A stretch of DNA of 47,693 nt from Vicingaceae bacterium (GTDB lineage: Bacteria; Bacteroidota; Bacteroidia; Flavobacteriales_E; Vicingaceae). Positions 7,532-16,792 of this stretch are shown here, one piece after another. The position numbers and the translations under genes are program-made. The DNA lies in NCBI GenBank assembly GCA_019429185.1, contig JAHYJH010000014.1:1-47693 (forward strand), in the 5' to 3' direction. Position 1 is the stretch's first letter; each line of letters begins with the position of its first letter. The notes under the pieces are model-generated. The model searched no databases, was not told the DNA's origin, and saw only the letters and a list, made by a program, of their open reading frames with translations.

Positions 7532-8218
7532 TTGAAAAAACCTTTCGTTGCAATACTTGTTTTAACTACCATTTTTTTTTCTTGCAAAGATGGTGTTTTC
7601 GATAAAACTGAAGGTGTTATTGAGTATAAAGTTACCTATCCAAAAATGGATAAAACCAACTTTATGTTAGATTTTATGCCTACCGAAATGAAAATGTATT
7701 TTAAAGATGATAAGTACATTACCTCCGTTTCGGCAGGAATGGGAACATTTAAAACCAATTTTATTTGCGACCAAACACAAAATGAATTTTTTCAATTGGT
7801 TAAATTGATTAATAAAAAATATGCTTTAAAATTAAAAGGTGAAGAAATTTCTGCTACTTTAAAAATTCTTCCTAGCTACAACATTGAATTTGTGGATGAT
7901 GTGAAAGAAATTGTAGGATATATGTGTAAAAAAGCCATTGTTACTGTGGACAATGAGAGTCATGATGCATTTACAGTTTATTATACCAATGAAATAAAAA
8001 TTAAAAATCCAAATTGGTGTAATCAATTTGCTCCAATTGATGGAGTAATGTTAGAATATCAATATGAAAAATATGATGTTTGTATGCAATTTAAGGCTAA
8101 AAAAATTAAATTTGAAAAGGTTAAAGATAAAATTTTTGAAATTCCAACCGATTATCAATTAATCTCTTTTGACGAGATGGAACGAGAAATGACAGAAATT
8201 TTTGATAGTTTCAAATAA
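7532..8218 (+). CDS. Lipoprotein, DUF4412-like
   Basis: The start appears to be TTG at 7532; it places a charged MKK directly before a hydrophobic core and the lipobox-like FFSC (Cys18), giving a lipoprotein signal peptide. The mature part begins with a segment EGVIEYKVTYPKM and has a later part (IVGYMCKKAIVTVDN, FTVYYTNEI) that aligns with the next gene product (IAGYTCKKAELKF, MVVYYTEEI). The two are paralogues from a tandem duplication. The pattern resembles the DUF4412 family of exported Bacteroidota proteins of unknown function. Likely attached to a membrane facing the periplasm. The gap to the next gene is 27 bases, so they probably form an operon. Confidence 0.7.
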   Translation: MKKPFVAILVLTTIFFSCKDGVFDKTEGVIEYKVTYPKMDKTNFMLDFMPTEMKMYFKDDKYITSVSAGMGTFKTNFICDQTQNEFFQLVKLINKKYALKLKGEEISATLKILPSYNIEFVDDVKEIVGYMCKKAIVTVDNESHDAFTVYYTNEIKIKNPNWCNQFAPIDGVMLEYQYEKYDVCMQFKAKKIKFEKVKDKIFEIPTDYQLISFDEMEREMTEIFDSFK

Positions 8219-8245
8219 AATTATAATTTACTAAATCTAACTAAA

Positions 8246-8896
8246 ATGAAAAATACCATCCTTACTTTTTTAATTATCTCTGCTTTTTCAATTCAATCTT
8301 TTGCTCAAAAAAACTTTGAAGGAACCGTTACATTTAAAATAACTTACGGAGAATTGCCCCCAGAAATGGCAGGTTATGAAAGTATGTTACCCAAAGAATC
8401 CATCACAAAATTAAAAGATGGAAACAGTAAAACTACACAGGCAACCGCTATGGGAACAAACATCACTATTTCAGATAAGTCAGGAAACATCACTATTTTA
8501 ATGAATATGATGGGGCAAAAAATTGCGATTAAAGAATCTGTAAATAAAGAAAAAGATGCCTCTTCAAAACCAATTATTACTTATGTTGATGAAACAAAAA
8601 AAATAGCTGGTTATACCTGTAAAAAAGCTGAATTAAAATTTGCTGATACAGATGAAATAATGGTTGTATATTACACAGAAGAAATTGTTGCAACGACATC
8701 AAATTCACAATTATCAGTTGATGGTTTAAAAGGATTTATGATGGAATATAGCATTAATAATCAAGGTATAGAAATGACAATTTCTGCATCCACCGTTACG
8801 AAAGAAAAAATTTCTGATGCTGAATTTACAATACCTGCCGATTATGAAGTGATAACTAAAGAAGATTTCCAAAAAATGATGTCGGGAGAAGAATAA
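8246..8896 (+). CDS. Exported DUF4412-like protein, paralogue of the preceding lipoprotein
   Basis: A standard signal peptide ends at FAQ (residue 21), and there is no lipobox, so this is a soluble periplasmic or secreted protein, unlike its lipidated neighbour. It shares the GxxCKKA and VYYTEEI core with that neighbour. A Met-rich stretch (TILMNMMGQK) sits mid-protein. The reading frame ends just before a strong terminator (8917-8945). Function unknown. Confidence 0.72.
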   Translation: MKNTILTFLIISAFSIQSFAQKNFEGTVTFKITYGELPPEMAGYESMLPKESITKLKDGNSKTTQATAMGTNITISDKSGNITILMNMMGQKIAIKESVNKEKDASSKPIITYVDETKKIAGYTCKKAELKFADTDEIMVVYYTEEIVATTSNSQLSVDGLKGFMMEYSINNQGIEMTISASTVTKEKISDAEFTIPADYEVITKEDFQKMMSGEE

Positions 8897-8916
8897 ATAA
8901 TTCATAAAATTAGTTG

Positions 8917-8945
8917 AAAGCGGAAATTGAAATTCCGCTTTTTTT
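8917..8945 (+). terminator. Rho-independent terminator of the DUF4412 pair
   Basis: The stem AAAGCGGAA / TTCCGCTTT (9 bp) has a 7-base loop and runs straight into seven T residues. It lies 20 bases after the stop codon at 8896. Confidence 0.85.
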
Positions 8946-9112
8946 ATTAGACATCTTTCCTAAATAAATTTGATGGTATGGAAATAAAGATTTTTTGATT
9001 AGATGAGGCATTTTTTAATGGAATAACATCGCTATTGCAGAAAAAAATAACGAAATATAATGAAAAAAGATCATTTAGCTACGTTAAATTTATTTAGGAA
9101 AGATGTCTAATA
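8945..9112. mobile_element. MITE-like element with 27-bp perfect terminal inverted repeats
   Basis: Bases 8945-8971 (starting TATTAGACATCTTTCC) are the exact reverse complement of 9086-9112. The whole is 168 bp and outermost bases are TA on both sides, as for elements that duplicate TA. The interior (114 bp) has no transposase. A 16-codon frame starting at ATG 9060 ends with TAA inside the right repeat, as the tail of a transposase often does, so it may be an internally deleted insertion sequence. It sits between a terminator and the ftsK promoter, a site where insertion would do little harm. Confidence 0.7.
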
Positions 9113-9174
9113 TTGTTAACAATCAATTGTTATTTATTAGCGTTCTTTCTATAAGTAAACACCTAACTAATGTA

Positions 9175-9182
9175 TAAATTTG
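9175..9182 (+). promoter_or_regulatory. -10 box TAAATTTG for ftsK
   Basis: An exact TAnnTTTG match 24 bases before the ATG at 9207. It overlaps the in-frame TTG at 9180, which argues against that TTG being the start codon. No clear -33 TTG. Confidence 0.5.
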
Positions 9183-9206
9183 TTAGTTAATACCATAAAG
9201 AACAAA

Positions 9207-11657
9207 ATGGCAGTTAATCAATTTAAAAAAAAAGAATCTGAACAAAGCACTTCAGCCAAATCGGCTAAAAAGGAGAGTGATACTATCAAAAAAGGGAGTT
9301 TTTTTGCCAAACCCCTAAATTTTTTTCATTCTATTTTTTATAATGAAAAATTGGCTCAAGGTGTTGGTTTAACATTACTTGTTTTTTCTGTTTTTTTACT
9401 TTTAGCTTTCACATCCTCTTTATTCACTTGGAAAATCGATCAAAATCTCATTAATAATTATTGGAATAATCCAGAAATACAAGCCGAAAACTGGATGGGA
9501 AAATTAGGAGCGTACCTTGCTCATCAGTTTATCTTTAATGGCTTTGGAATTGCTTCTTTTTTATTTTCTTTATTGTTTTTTATTACCGGATTTAGAGCTT
9601 TATTTAAAATCTCTTTATTACCACTAAAAAAGACTTTTATATATTCCATTTTTGCTTTAGTATGGCTTTCTGTTGCTTTTGCCTATTCATTTAAAAGTAT
9701 TCCTATTTTGGGCGGAACATTTGGATTTCAATCAGCACTTTGGTTAAGTAGTTTTGCAGGAAACATTGGTATCGGGTTGGTTTTAGTGTTTTCACTGTTA
9801 TTATTTCTAATACTCAATTTCAACCTTTCTTTTAAATTACCAGTGCTTTTAAAAGCGGTGGAAAATGAAAAAGAAGATACGGAAAGCAACATAGAAACCG
9901 AAGATCAATCCGAAATTTTTAATGAATTTAAGCATGATGAGGAAGATATTGTTGCAAATAAAGTTGATGAAGTACAAACAGAACCTTCAGAAGAACCTCA
10001 ACATTCTATTGAATTATCAACAGAAGTGCCTCCTGAAAATGGAGAAAAAAAATCGGACGAAGTTGAGTTTTCTATTGAAGAACTTAAACAAGAAGAAGTT
10101 ACACTCAGTGAAGATGAATTAAATCAAAAAGCAAAAGATTTTGGAGAATATGACCCAACCTTAGATTTATCTTCCTACAAAATGCCTCCTATTGATTTAC
10201 TAAAGGATTTTGGAAATACCCAAAAAACAGTATCAAAAGAAGAATTGGAAGCTAATAAAAATAAAATTCTTGATACACTTTCCAATTATAGTATTAAAAT
10301 AGATAGCATAAAAGCAACCATAGGTCCAACAGTAACGCTATATGAAATTGTTCCTGCTCCAGGTATTCGAATATCAAAAATTAAAAATTTAGAAGATGAT
10401 ATCGCATTAAGTTTAGCTGCATTAGGGATTCGTATTATTGCTCCAATACCAGGAAAAGGAACAATCGGAATTGAAGTTCCTAATCAAGATCCTGAAATTG
10501 TTTCTATGCGGTTAGCTATTGCTTCCGACAAATTTCAAAATGCAAAAATGGAATTACCTATTGTTATGGGGAAAACCATTACCAACGAAAATTTTGTTTT
10601 TGATTTAGCAAAAATGCCCCACTTATTAATGGCTGGAGCAACAGGACAAGGAAAATCGGTTGGTTTAAATGCCGTAATCACTTCTCTTTTGTATAAAAAA
10701 CACCCTTCACAACTAAAATTTGTGTTGGTTGACCCTAAAAAAGTAGAATTAACGCTATATAATAAAATTGAACGCCATTATTTAGCAAAACTTCCTGATA
10801 CTGAAGAAGCTATAATTACTGATAATCAAAAAGTAATAAATACGTTAAATTCATTGTGTATTGAAATGGATACACGTTATGGTCTTTTAAAAGATGCTCA
10901 GGTTAGAAATATTGTAGAATACAACAGTAAATTCGTTGCCCGAAAATTAAATCCCAATGACGGACATAAATTTTTGCCTTACATTGTGTTGGTTATTGAT
11001 GAGTTTGCCGATTTAATTATGACTGCTGGCAAGGAAGTAGAAACTCCTATTGCTCGTTTGGCTCAATTAGCTCGTGCTATTGGAATTCACCTCATTATTG
11101 CTACACAACGCCCTTCTGCAAATATAATTACGGGTATAATAAAAGCAAATTTTCCTGGAAGAATTGCTTTTAGAGTTACCTCAGGAATTGATTCGAGAAC
11201 TATTTTAGATTCAAATGGAGCAGACCAATTAATAGGTAGAGGAGATATGCTTATTTCGCAAGGAAACGACTTAATTCGTGTACAATGTGCTTTTGTTGAT
11301 ACACCCGAAGTAGAAGCCATTTGCGATTTTATTGGCGAACAAAGAGGCTATCCCGAAGTATTTACATTACCTGAATATGTTGGAGAATCTTCCTCTGGAG
11401 GTTCTGGCACATTTGATAATGAAGATAAAGATAATTTGTTTGATGATGCCGCCAGAATAATTGTGCAACACCAACAAGGCTCCGCTTCTCTATTGCAACG
11501 AAAAATGAAAATTGGCTACAACCGTGCAGGCAGATTAATAGACCAAATGGAAGAAGCAGGAATTATTGGCCCTTTTGAAGGTAGCAAAGCCCGACAAGTA
11601 TTAATGACAGACCTCAACGCTTTGGAACAGTTTTTGAAAGGTGGGGATTCCATTTAA
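9207..11657 (+). CDS. ftsK: DNA translocase FtsK
   Basis: An ATP-driven, septum-located DNA pump that moves chromosome ends during division. The ATG at 9207 gives 816 residues (MAVNQFKKK). Four membrane segments lie within about the first 210 residues, followed by an acidic linker (about 215-300). The RecA-like motor has Walker A GATGQGKS near 477 and Walker B VLVIDEFAD near 594, with ATQRPSANIITG downstream. The C-terminal winged-helix gamma domain (AARIIVQHQQGSASLLQRKM onward) that reads KOPS-type polarity sites is complete. The lolA-like gene follows 48 bases later, an order often seen in Bacteroidota. Confidence 0.95.
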   Translation: MAVNQFKKKESEQSTSAKSAKKESDTIKKGSFFAKPLNFFHSIFYNEKLAQGVGLTLLVFSVFLLLAFTSSLFTWKIDQNLINNYWNNPEIQAENWMGKLGAYLAHQFIFNGFGIASFLFSLLFFITGFRALFKISLLPLKKTFIYSIFALVWLSVAFAYSFKSIPILGGTFGFQSALWLSSFAGNIGIGLVLVFSLLLFLILNFNLSFKLPVLLKAVENEKEDTESNIETEDQSEIFNEFKHDEEDIVANKVDEVQTEPSEEPQHSIELSTEVPPENGEKKSDEVEFSIEELKQEEVTLSEDELNQKAKDFGEYDPTLDLSSYKMPPIDLLKDFGNTQKTVSKEELEANKNKILDTLSNYSIKIDSIKATIGPTVTLYEIVPAPGIRISKIKNLEDDIALSLAALGIRIIAPIPGKGTIGIEVPNQDPEIVSMRLAIASDKFQNAKMELPIVMGKTITNENFVFDLAKMPHLLMAGATGQGKSVGLNAVITSLLYKKHPSQLKFVLVDPKKVELTLYNKIERHYLAKLPDTEEAIITDNQKVINTLNSLCIEMDTRYGLLKDAQVRNIVEYNSKFVARKLNPNDGHKFLPYIVLVIDEFADLIMTAGKEVETPIARLAQLARAIGIHLIIATQRPSANIITGIIKANFPGRIAFRVTSGIDSRTILDSNGADQLIGRGDMLISQGNDLIRVQCAFVDTPEVEAICDFIGEQRGYPEVFTLPEYVGESSSGGSGTFDNEDKDNLFDDAARIIVQHQQGSASLLQRKMKIGYNRAGRLIDQMEEAGIIGPFEGSKARQVLMTDLNALEQFLKGGDSI

Positions 11658-11705
11658 AAATCTAATTTTACAACGCATAACTAAATTATCTTAATAAATA
11701 AAAAA

Positions 11706-12344
11706 ATGAAAAATCTAATTTTCCTGTTTATAAGCTCGCTAATTGCTCTTTCAAGTGCTGCTCAAGACGATGTTAAAGCCAAATCAATTCTTGACAAATT
11801 AAGTGCAAAGACAAAAAAATATACATCAATCAAAACCACCTTCGATTATCAAATTGTAAATAAAACGGAAGGATTAAATGAAAAACAATCGGGAACACTC
11901 CAAATTAAAGGTGAAAAATATTATTTATCTATCAAAGGACAAGATGTTTTTTCCGATGGAAAAAGTGTTTACACGTTGTTGAAAGATGCCGAGGAAGTTC
12001 AAATAAACGCAATGCCTGACGAGGCTGATGAAGATGTTATCTCTCCTAACACTATTTTCACTTTGTATGAAAAAGGATTTAAGTTTAAATATGTGAAAGA
12101 AGAAAATGGAAACGACATAATTAATTTATATCCAAATAATCCGCAAGACAAATCATTTCACAGGGTTGAGGTTCAAATTAACAAAACCAAAGGTGAAATT
12201 TATAAGGTAACTGTTTATGGAAAAGATGGAACAGATATGAGTTATACCATAAAAACTTTTACTCCAAATGTTACAATTTCAGACGATACTTTTGTTTACA
12301 GTAAAGCAAAATATCCCAAGTATGATGTAATTGATTTGAGATAG
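11706..12344 (+). CDS. lolA: LolA-like outer-membrane lipoprotein carrier
   Basis: At 212 residues it has a signal peptide ending SSAAQ (about 20) and then the LolA fold pattern: ILDKLSAKTKKYTSIKTTFDYQI, a beta-rich body with GTLQIKGEKYYLSI, and SDGKSVYTLLKD. LolA ferries lipoproteins across the periplasm from the inner-membrane Lol transporter to the outer membrane. Divergence is normal for Bacteroidota members, so family membership rests on fold pattern, length, signal peptide and the position after ftsK. The stop lies 5 bases from the convergent protease gene. Confidence 0.8.
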   Translation: MKNLIFLFISSLIALSSAAQDDVKAKSILDKLSAKTKKYTSIKTTFDYQIVNKTEGLNEKQSGTLQIKGEKYYLSIKGQDVFSDGKSVYTLLKDAEEVQINAMPDEADEDVISPNTIFTLYEKGFKFKYVKEENGNDIINLYPNNPQDKSFHRVEVQINKTKGEIYKVTVYGKDGTDMSYTIKTFTPNVTISDDTFVYSKAKYPKYDVIDLR

Positions 12345-12349
12345 TTTTT

Positions 12350-15300
12350 TTATTGTTTCACAAATTTGATGGTTTTCTCAGCCAAATCAGAACTAACTTT
12401 CAAAAAGTATATTCCATTTGCCAAACTTCTAATATCAATTTTTTGCTGAATTGATGCTTGATTTTTAGGAGTTAAAACAACCTTTCCTGTAATGTCTGTG
12501 ATAACAACAGAAGTTATTTTTTCAACATTCAAACCCGTAAGAGTTAATTGATTCGTGGCTGGATTAGGATAAACGGTAATGGAGGAGAAATCCGCTATCT
12601 CATTTACAGAAACAACTGTAGGATTTAAACAAATATTCAGTCCCCAACTAGTTAATGCACCTCCATCTTGATTAAAAACATCTTGTATGGTAAGTATCCA
12701 TGTTCCTTGAGGATTTTGTCCATTAAATGCGGCTAAAGAACCTTGTGGTTGATACGTTCCTCCACCAACAGGAGGACAAGGTAATGCTCCTGGAGTAGCT
12801 GCATCATCAAAATTTACATCAAAATTATCTTCATTTCCACATATCTGATCCCAAAGTGTAATTTTTGTACCTTGAGGGCTTTCTAATTCAACAATTAAAT
12901 CATTTATCCAAGAGTGATTACCTATTAAATCAACTACATTGACGTCATTAATTGTTCCTGTGTTTGTAACATTAATTGTTGATGTAACCGTTGAAACTGT
13001 TGTTGGGATGGTAACTGGTACGTTCGTACTCATAATGGTAAAGCAATTGGCTGTTGTTACTGAAAAAATCGAAGAAAAGCCACCGCTACCACATTGATTT
13101 ACGGGTTTAATTCTCCAAAAATATTCGGTATCAGGTAATAAACTAGAAGAAGTATAGCTTGTATTAGTTATTCCTGTAACATTTTCTACAATATTAGTAA
13201 AGGCGTTGTCAGTTGCAATTTCTATATCATAAGAAGTTGCATTTACCTCAGCTTGCCAAGTAAAAGTATGTGGACCAGAAACATTCGTTGCTCCGTTAAC
13301 AGGCGACAAAAGTGTTATTGGATTAAATGTAGTTGAAAATACGTTTAAAATTATATTGGTAGTTTTAGTAGTAGAAGCTGCTGTTCCTGTAATAGTTATA
13401 GTGTAACCCCCAACCATGGCAGGTGTTATTCCAGAAATTACCATAGCAACAGATGTTCCATTGGCTTGAGCAGTTGTTGGGGTAAAATTAACTGTTGTTC
13501 CTGCTGGATTTCCAGAAGCAGAGAAAGTAGTTACATCATTAAATCCTAAAAAGGTATTGTAAGTAAAATTATATGTTATAACTCCTGGAGCACAAATAGA
13601 ATTAGTAGCAGCTCCCAGAGCAAAATTCATAACAAATTCAGACGCTTGTATAGAAAAATTAGTAGAATTTAAGGCATAAAAAATATTTCCTGCTCCTCGC
13701 ACCATTACTCTTGCTGAATTAGTTGCTGAACCTATTGGCACAGTTATATTAGCAGAGCCATTGTTTGGAACTGAAGTTGCAAGCGTAATAGGGTAAGTAA
13801 AACCACCATCTTGTGATAAGAAAATATCAACATTTGGTGTATTTACTGCACCAGTATTTGTTCCCGCAACATTCCATGTAATGGTTTCTGTTGAACCTTC
13901 GTTCCAAGTTAAAGCCGTATTTTGCGAAGTAACTGTAAAAGGACCTGCTGTGCCATTAACAGTAACAACCATTTGGTCAATTTTGTTTTGCCCTCCTCCA
14001 GAAAGGTTATCTCTAACTGTTAGTGCAAAATTCATAGTTCTACCTACATTAGAAACGGTTTCCCATTGCGTAGTTAAATTCCCGGCAACAACATTTGCTA
14101 ATTTTGGCATATATCTGTTTGGTATAGTTGTGGGAGCGAAAGAACGAAAAGCAGGACTTCCTGTACTTGTAGCACTCACACTTGTTTGAGAATTAAATCC
14201 CACGTTGGCTTGTTCCCAGCAAAAAGAGAGTGAATCGGCATCTGGGTCAGTGCCACTTCCTTCTAAAATAAAAGCTGTTCCTTTTGGAATAATATAATCG
14301 GCTCCAGCATTTGCTGTTGGAGGTGTATTAACTATAGGTGTTGATGTATAACAATTTTTTGAAGCCACATTTGTAGTAACTTGTTGAATATTGAAAAAAT
14401 GAAAATAATCATCGCTATGAGCTTGAACATCTGATGCTCCTGTTATTCCTGCATAGCCCATTATTGTTGAGCCACTTCCAGGTTCCATTTGAGCACCAGT
14501 TCCTTCACTTCCATTCATAGTCCACGAATGATTTCCTCCAAATTGATGCCCAATTTCATGAGCAACGTAATCAATGTCAAAAAAATCTCCTTGAGGTGTT
14601 GTGTGTGAACTAAAGCCACTACCTTTACTTGTCCCACAAATACAACCAATACAACCTGCATTTCCGTTATTTCCTCCTCGTTGAAACAAATGTCCAACAT
14701 CATAATTAGCACTTTGAATAACCGTATTAAGTGTGCTTTGTAATTGTGAATTTAGATTATTTGTATAAGGGTCTGTTGCAGCATTCGTATAAACAACATC
14801 ATCATTATTTGGAATTAATTGCAATGTAATTCCAAAATCTGTTTCGTAAACACTATTCACTCTTGTAATGGTTGCGTTAATTGCAGCCATTGCCAATGCT
14901 TTTGTTCCTCCATGATAGGTTGTGTATTCTCCAGTTACAGATACAGCTATTCTAAAAGTTCTTAATAATTGATCGTTTGCATCTTTATTATTGGATTGCT
15001 TCAATGTTTTCATATCAAGTGGAATGTCATCCGTCAAGCACGCAAAAGAATGTTTTTTTAATTCGTCAGAATTTCTGCTGTAAACTGCATAGGATAATAA
15101 ATCGGCTGAAACAGATTCAATAAAAATAGTTGTTTTTCTATCTGCTGAAATTATCGTTGCACTCAATCCTTTTTGAGAAGAAAGACTAAACCGAATAATT
15201 TTTGAAGTAGAAATGCTTTTACCAACATAAGATTTAATTGTTGGATATTTTGCCGCTAATTGGGGATGAAAAACCGATGCTTCAAAAACAGCAAAATCTT

Positions 15301-15565
15301 CAGTTATGCCATTTCCAACAGGAAAAGGAACAATAACGGTTGATGATGCGGTTACTTCCCTTTTTGGTGTTTGTTGAAGTAGATTTTGCAACAATGCTGG
15401 TTGCATTTGGTACGAGTTATAATTTTGAGGCAATTCTAACTCCTCAACCTGAGTTGTTAATTCACTTTTATTGGAAAAGTTCCAAAGTGATGAGCTTGTT
15501 TGTGCTATACCGTTAGTAATTATTCCTAAAAATAAAAAAGGAGCAATAATGTGTGTTATTTTCAT
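12350..15565 (-). CDS. Secreted metzincin metalloprotease with P-domain and T9SS sorting domain
   Basis: A 1071-residue multidomain exoprotein. A signal peptide (ending GIAQ, about 22) and an N-terminal propeptide-like region of about 180 residues precede a reprolysin-type catalytic domain with HEIGHQFGGNH at 336-346 (zinc ligands H336, H340, H346) and the Met-turn sequence STIMGYAG soon after. Cysteine-rich CIGCICG near 306 is notable. Beta-sandwich and fibronectin III-like domains follow (HTFTWQAEVNATSYDIEIA, then WRIKPVNQCGSGG). A proprotein-convertase P-domain comes next (LIGNHSWINDLIVELESPQG to ALTSWGLNICL). The end carries the type A T9SS sorting domain: VYPNPATNQLTLTGL, then NGIYFLKVSSD. 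It is predicted cargo of the gldKLMN machine encoded at 36500-41238. Confidence 0.9.
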   Translation of the reverse strand: MKITHIIAPFLFLGIITNGIAQTSSSLWNFSNKSELTTQVEELELPQNYNSYQMQPALLQNLLQQTPKREVTASSTVIVPFPVGNGITEDFAVFEASVFHPQLAAKYPTIKSYVGKSISTSKIIRFSLSSQKGLSATIISADRKTTIFIESVSADLLSYAVYSRNSDELKKHSFACLTDDIPLDMKTLKQSNNKDANDQLLRTFRIAVSVTGEYTTYHGGTKALAMAAINATITRVNSVYETDFGITLQLIPNNDDVVYTNAATDPYTNNLNSQLQSTLNTVIQSANYDVGHLFQRGGNNGNAGCIGCICGTSKGSGFSSHTTPQGDFFDIDYVAHEIGHQFGGNHSWTMNGSEGTGAQMEPGSGSTIMGYAGITGASDVQAHSDDYFHFFNIQQVTTNVASKNCYTSTPIVNTPPTANAGADYIIPKGTAFILEGSGTDPDADSLSFCWEQANVGFNSQTSVSATSTGSPAFRSFAPTTIPNRYMPKLANVVAGNLTTQWETVSNVGRTMNFALTVRDNLSGGGQNKIDQMVVTVNGTAGPFTVTSQNTALTWNEGSTETITWNVAGTNTGAVNTPNVDIFLSQDGGFTYPITLATSVPNNGSANITVPIGSATNSARVMVRGAGNIFYALNSTNFSIQASEFVMNFALGAATNSICAPGVITYNFTYNTFLGFNDVTTFSASGNPAGTTVNFTPTTAQANGTSVAMVISGITPAMVGGYTITITGTAASTTKTTNIILNVFSTTFNPITLLSPVNGATNVSGPHTFTWQAEVNATSYDIEIATDNAFTNIVENVTGITNTSYTSSSLLPDTEYFWRIKPVNQCGSGGFSSIFSVTTANCFTIMSTNVPVTIPTTVSTVTSTINVTNTGTINDVNVVDLIGNHSWINDLIVELESPQGTKITLWDQICGNEDNFDVNFDDAATPGALPCPPVGGGTYQPQGSLAAFNGQNPQGTWILTIQDVFNQDGGALTSWGLNICLNPTVVSVNEIADFSSITVYPNPATNQLTLTGLNVEKITSVVITDITGKVVLTPKNQASIQQKIDIRSLANGIYFLKVSSDLAEKTIKFVKQ

Positions 15566-15882
15566 ATGTAGATATTTATTATTCGTTCATTTCTATTGTA
15601 AGTTAAAGTACTCATGAGCTCACTTCGTTCGGTTGTTTTTTATATGTCATATGGAATACGCCAGTTTATCTTCATCACATTTTGTGTGCTTCGGCACGTG
15701 ACTATTTCATAATATGAATTTAAAAAACTAAAATTACATCTTCTATCTAACTTGTGCAATTATATATTATTACAACTATTGAAATCCTATTTCATGGTTA
15801 AAATTTTCATCGTAAAATTAAATAAGTAGTTGTAAAAGTTAAATTATTACCCAAAGTATATTTTTCAGTAATATTGTCATTC
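15566..15882. other. 317-bp spacer between the protease and the polysaccharide locus
   Basis: No convincing gene. The one feature seen is a small hairpin at 15686-15697, GTGC-TTCG-GCAC, the stable UUCG tetraloop form if transcribed rightward, within a GC-richer patch (about 15614-15702) that also has GAGCTCACTTCGTTCGG. This patch may be a repeat remnant. The rest is AT-rich and would hold the divergent promoters; none matches the consensus well. Confidence 0.5.
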
Positions 15883-16767
15883 ATGACCAATTCAAGTTTC
15901 CATACCAACTGTTTAATTACAAAAGCTGAAGATTTATATCCATTAAAAGGGTATGAGAAAAACTATTTGGTAAAAAGTAAATCGAGTGGTTTTGTATTTT
16001 GCTCTAAGATACCTACTGAAGAAGAAATTTTAAACCATTACAACAACTACCCAATAGGTTACGGTGCAGATTCAGCAATAACCACCATTCGGATTAACGA
16101 AGTTTTAGATGGCTTCGAAAAATTCAGAAAAACCAATAAGATGTTGGATGTAGGTTGTGGTCCAGGGTTGTTTTTAATTGAAGCAAAAAAAAGAGGTTGG
16201 GAGGTTTATGGTACTGAGTTTACTGACAACCAATTGGCTTATCTGAATGATAAAGGAATAAATACACTAAAAGGGAAGCTTAATAATGATTCTTTTGAAG
16301 ATGGACTATTTGATGTAATTATTTCCAGCGAAGTAATTGAACATATTAATAATCCAGTTGAGGAAATGCAACAATTTTATCGTTTACTTAGAAAAGGTGG
16401 TTTAGTATATATTACCACACCTAATTTTAATGCTATAGAACGATTTTTATTGAAAGGCGACTATAACATTATTGAATACCCCGAACACTTGTGTTATTAC
16501 ACAAAAAAAACCATTGACTTACTACTATCCAATAATGGATTTAAGAAAGTAAAAGCCACCACAACAGGCATTAGTATTGCTCGGATTAAAAAAAGTTTGA
16601 AAAGAAAAAATAATGAAAGTACTGAAAACGTTTCTTCAGATGAAGCACTTCGAGAGCAATTAGAAACAGGTTATAAAAGATATGTTAAATCGGTTATAAA
16701 TGGGTTGCTAAACTTAGTTGGAATTGGGAATTCGCTGAAAGTTTGGTATGTTAAGATTGGAGATTAG
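15883..16767 (+). CDS. Class I SAM-dependent methyltransferase
   Basis: The ATG at 15883 (MTNSSFHTNC) is preferred over the in-frame TTG at 15874; product 294 residues. The SAM-binding motif DVGCGPG is at 89-95, and the acidic motif after beta 2 is YGTEFTDNQ. Post-II motif FDVIISSEVIEHI and motif III LLRKGGLVYITTPN follow. The N-terminus (CLITKAEDLYPL, then VKSKSSGFVFCSKIPTEEEI) is the extended form common in sugar or lipid methyltransferases of polysaccharide clusters. The acceptor cannot be named. It opens the polysaccharide locus but faces away from the leftward transferase run. Confidence 0.82.
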   Translation: MTNSSFHTNCLITKAEDLYPLKGYEKNYLVKSKSSGFVFCSKIPTEEEILNHYNNYPIGYGADSAITTIRINEVLDGFEKFRKTNKMLDVGCGPGLFLIEAKKRGWEVYGTEFTDNQLAYLNDKGINTLKGKLNNDSFEDGLFDVIISSEVIEHINNPVEEMQQFYRLLRKGGLVYITTPNFNAIERFLLKGDYNIIEYPEHLCYYTKKTIDLLLSNNGFKKVKATTTGISIARIKKSLKRKNNESTENVSSDEALREQLETGYKRYVKSVINGLLNLVGIGNSLKVWYVKIGD

Positions 16768-16792
16768 AGATTCTGTAAAAAAAATAGTGTTA

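Noticed and set aside
9180-9206. TTG start of ftsK at 9180
   Set aside because: The TTG lies within a consensus -10 box, and the ATG at 9207 gives the normal MAVNQF-type start.
13881-14189. Open frame antisense to the protease gene
   Set aside because: It is a shadow of the long, domain-rich coding strand, with no ribosome site or recognisable product.
15686-15697. UUCG hairpin as the terminator of the protease gene or a conserved RNA
   Set aside because: The stem is only 4 bp with no T-run, and it lies upstream of the protease, not after it.
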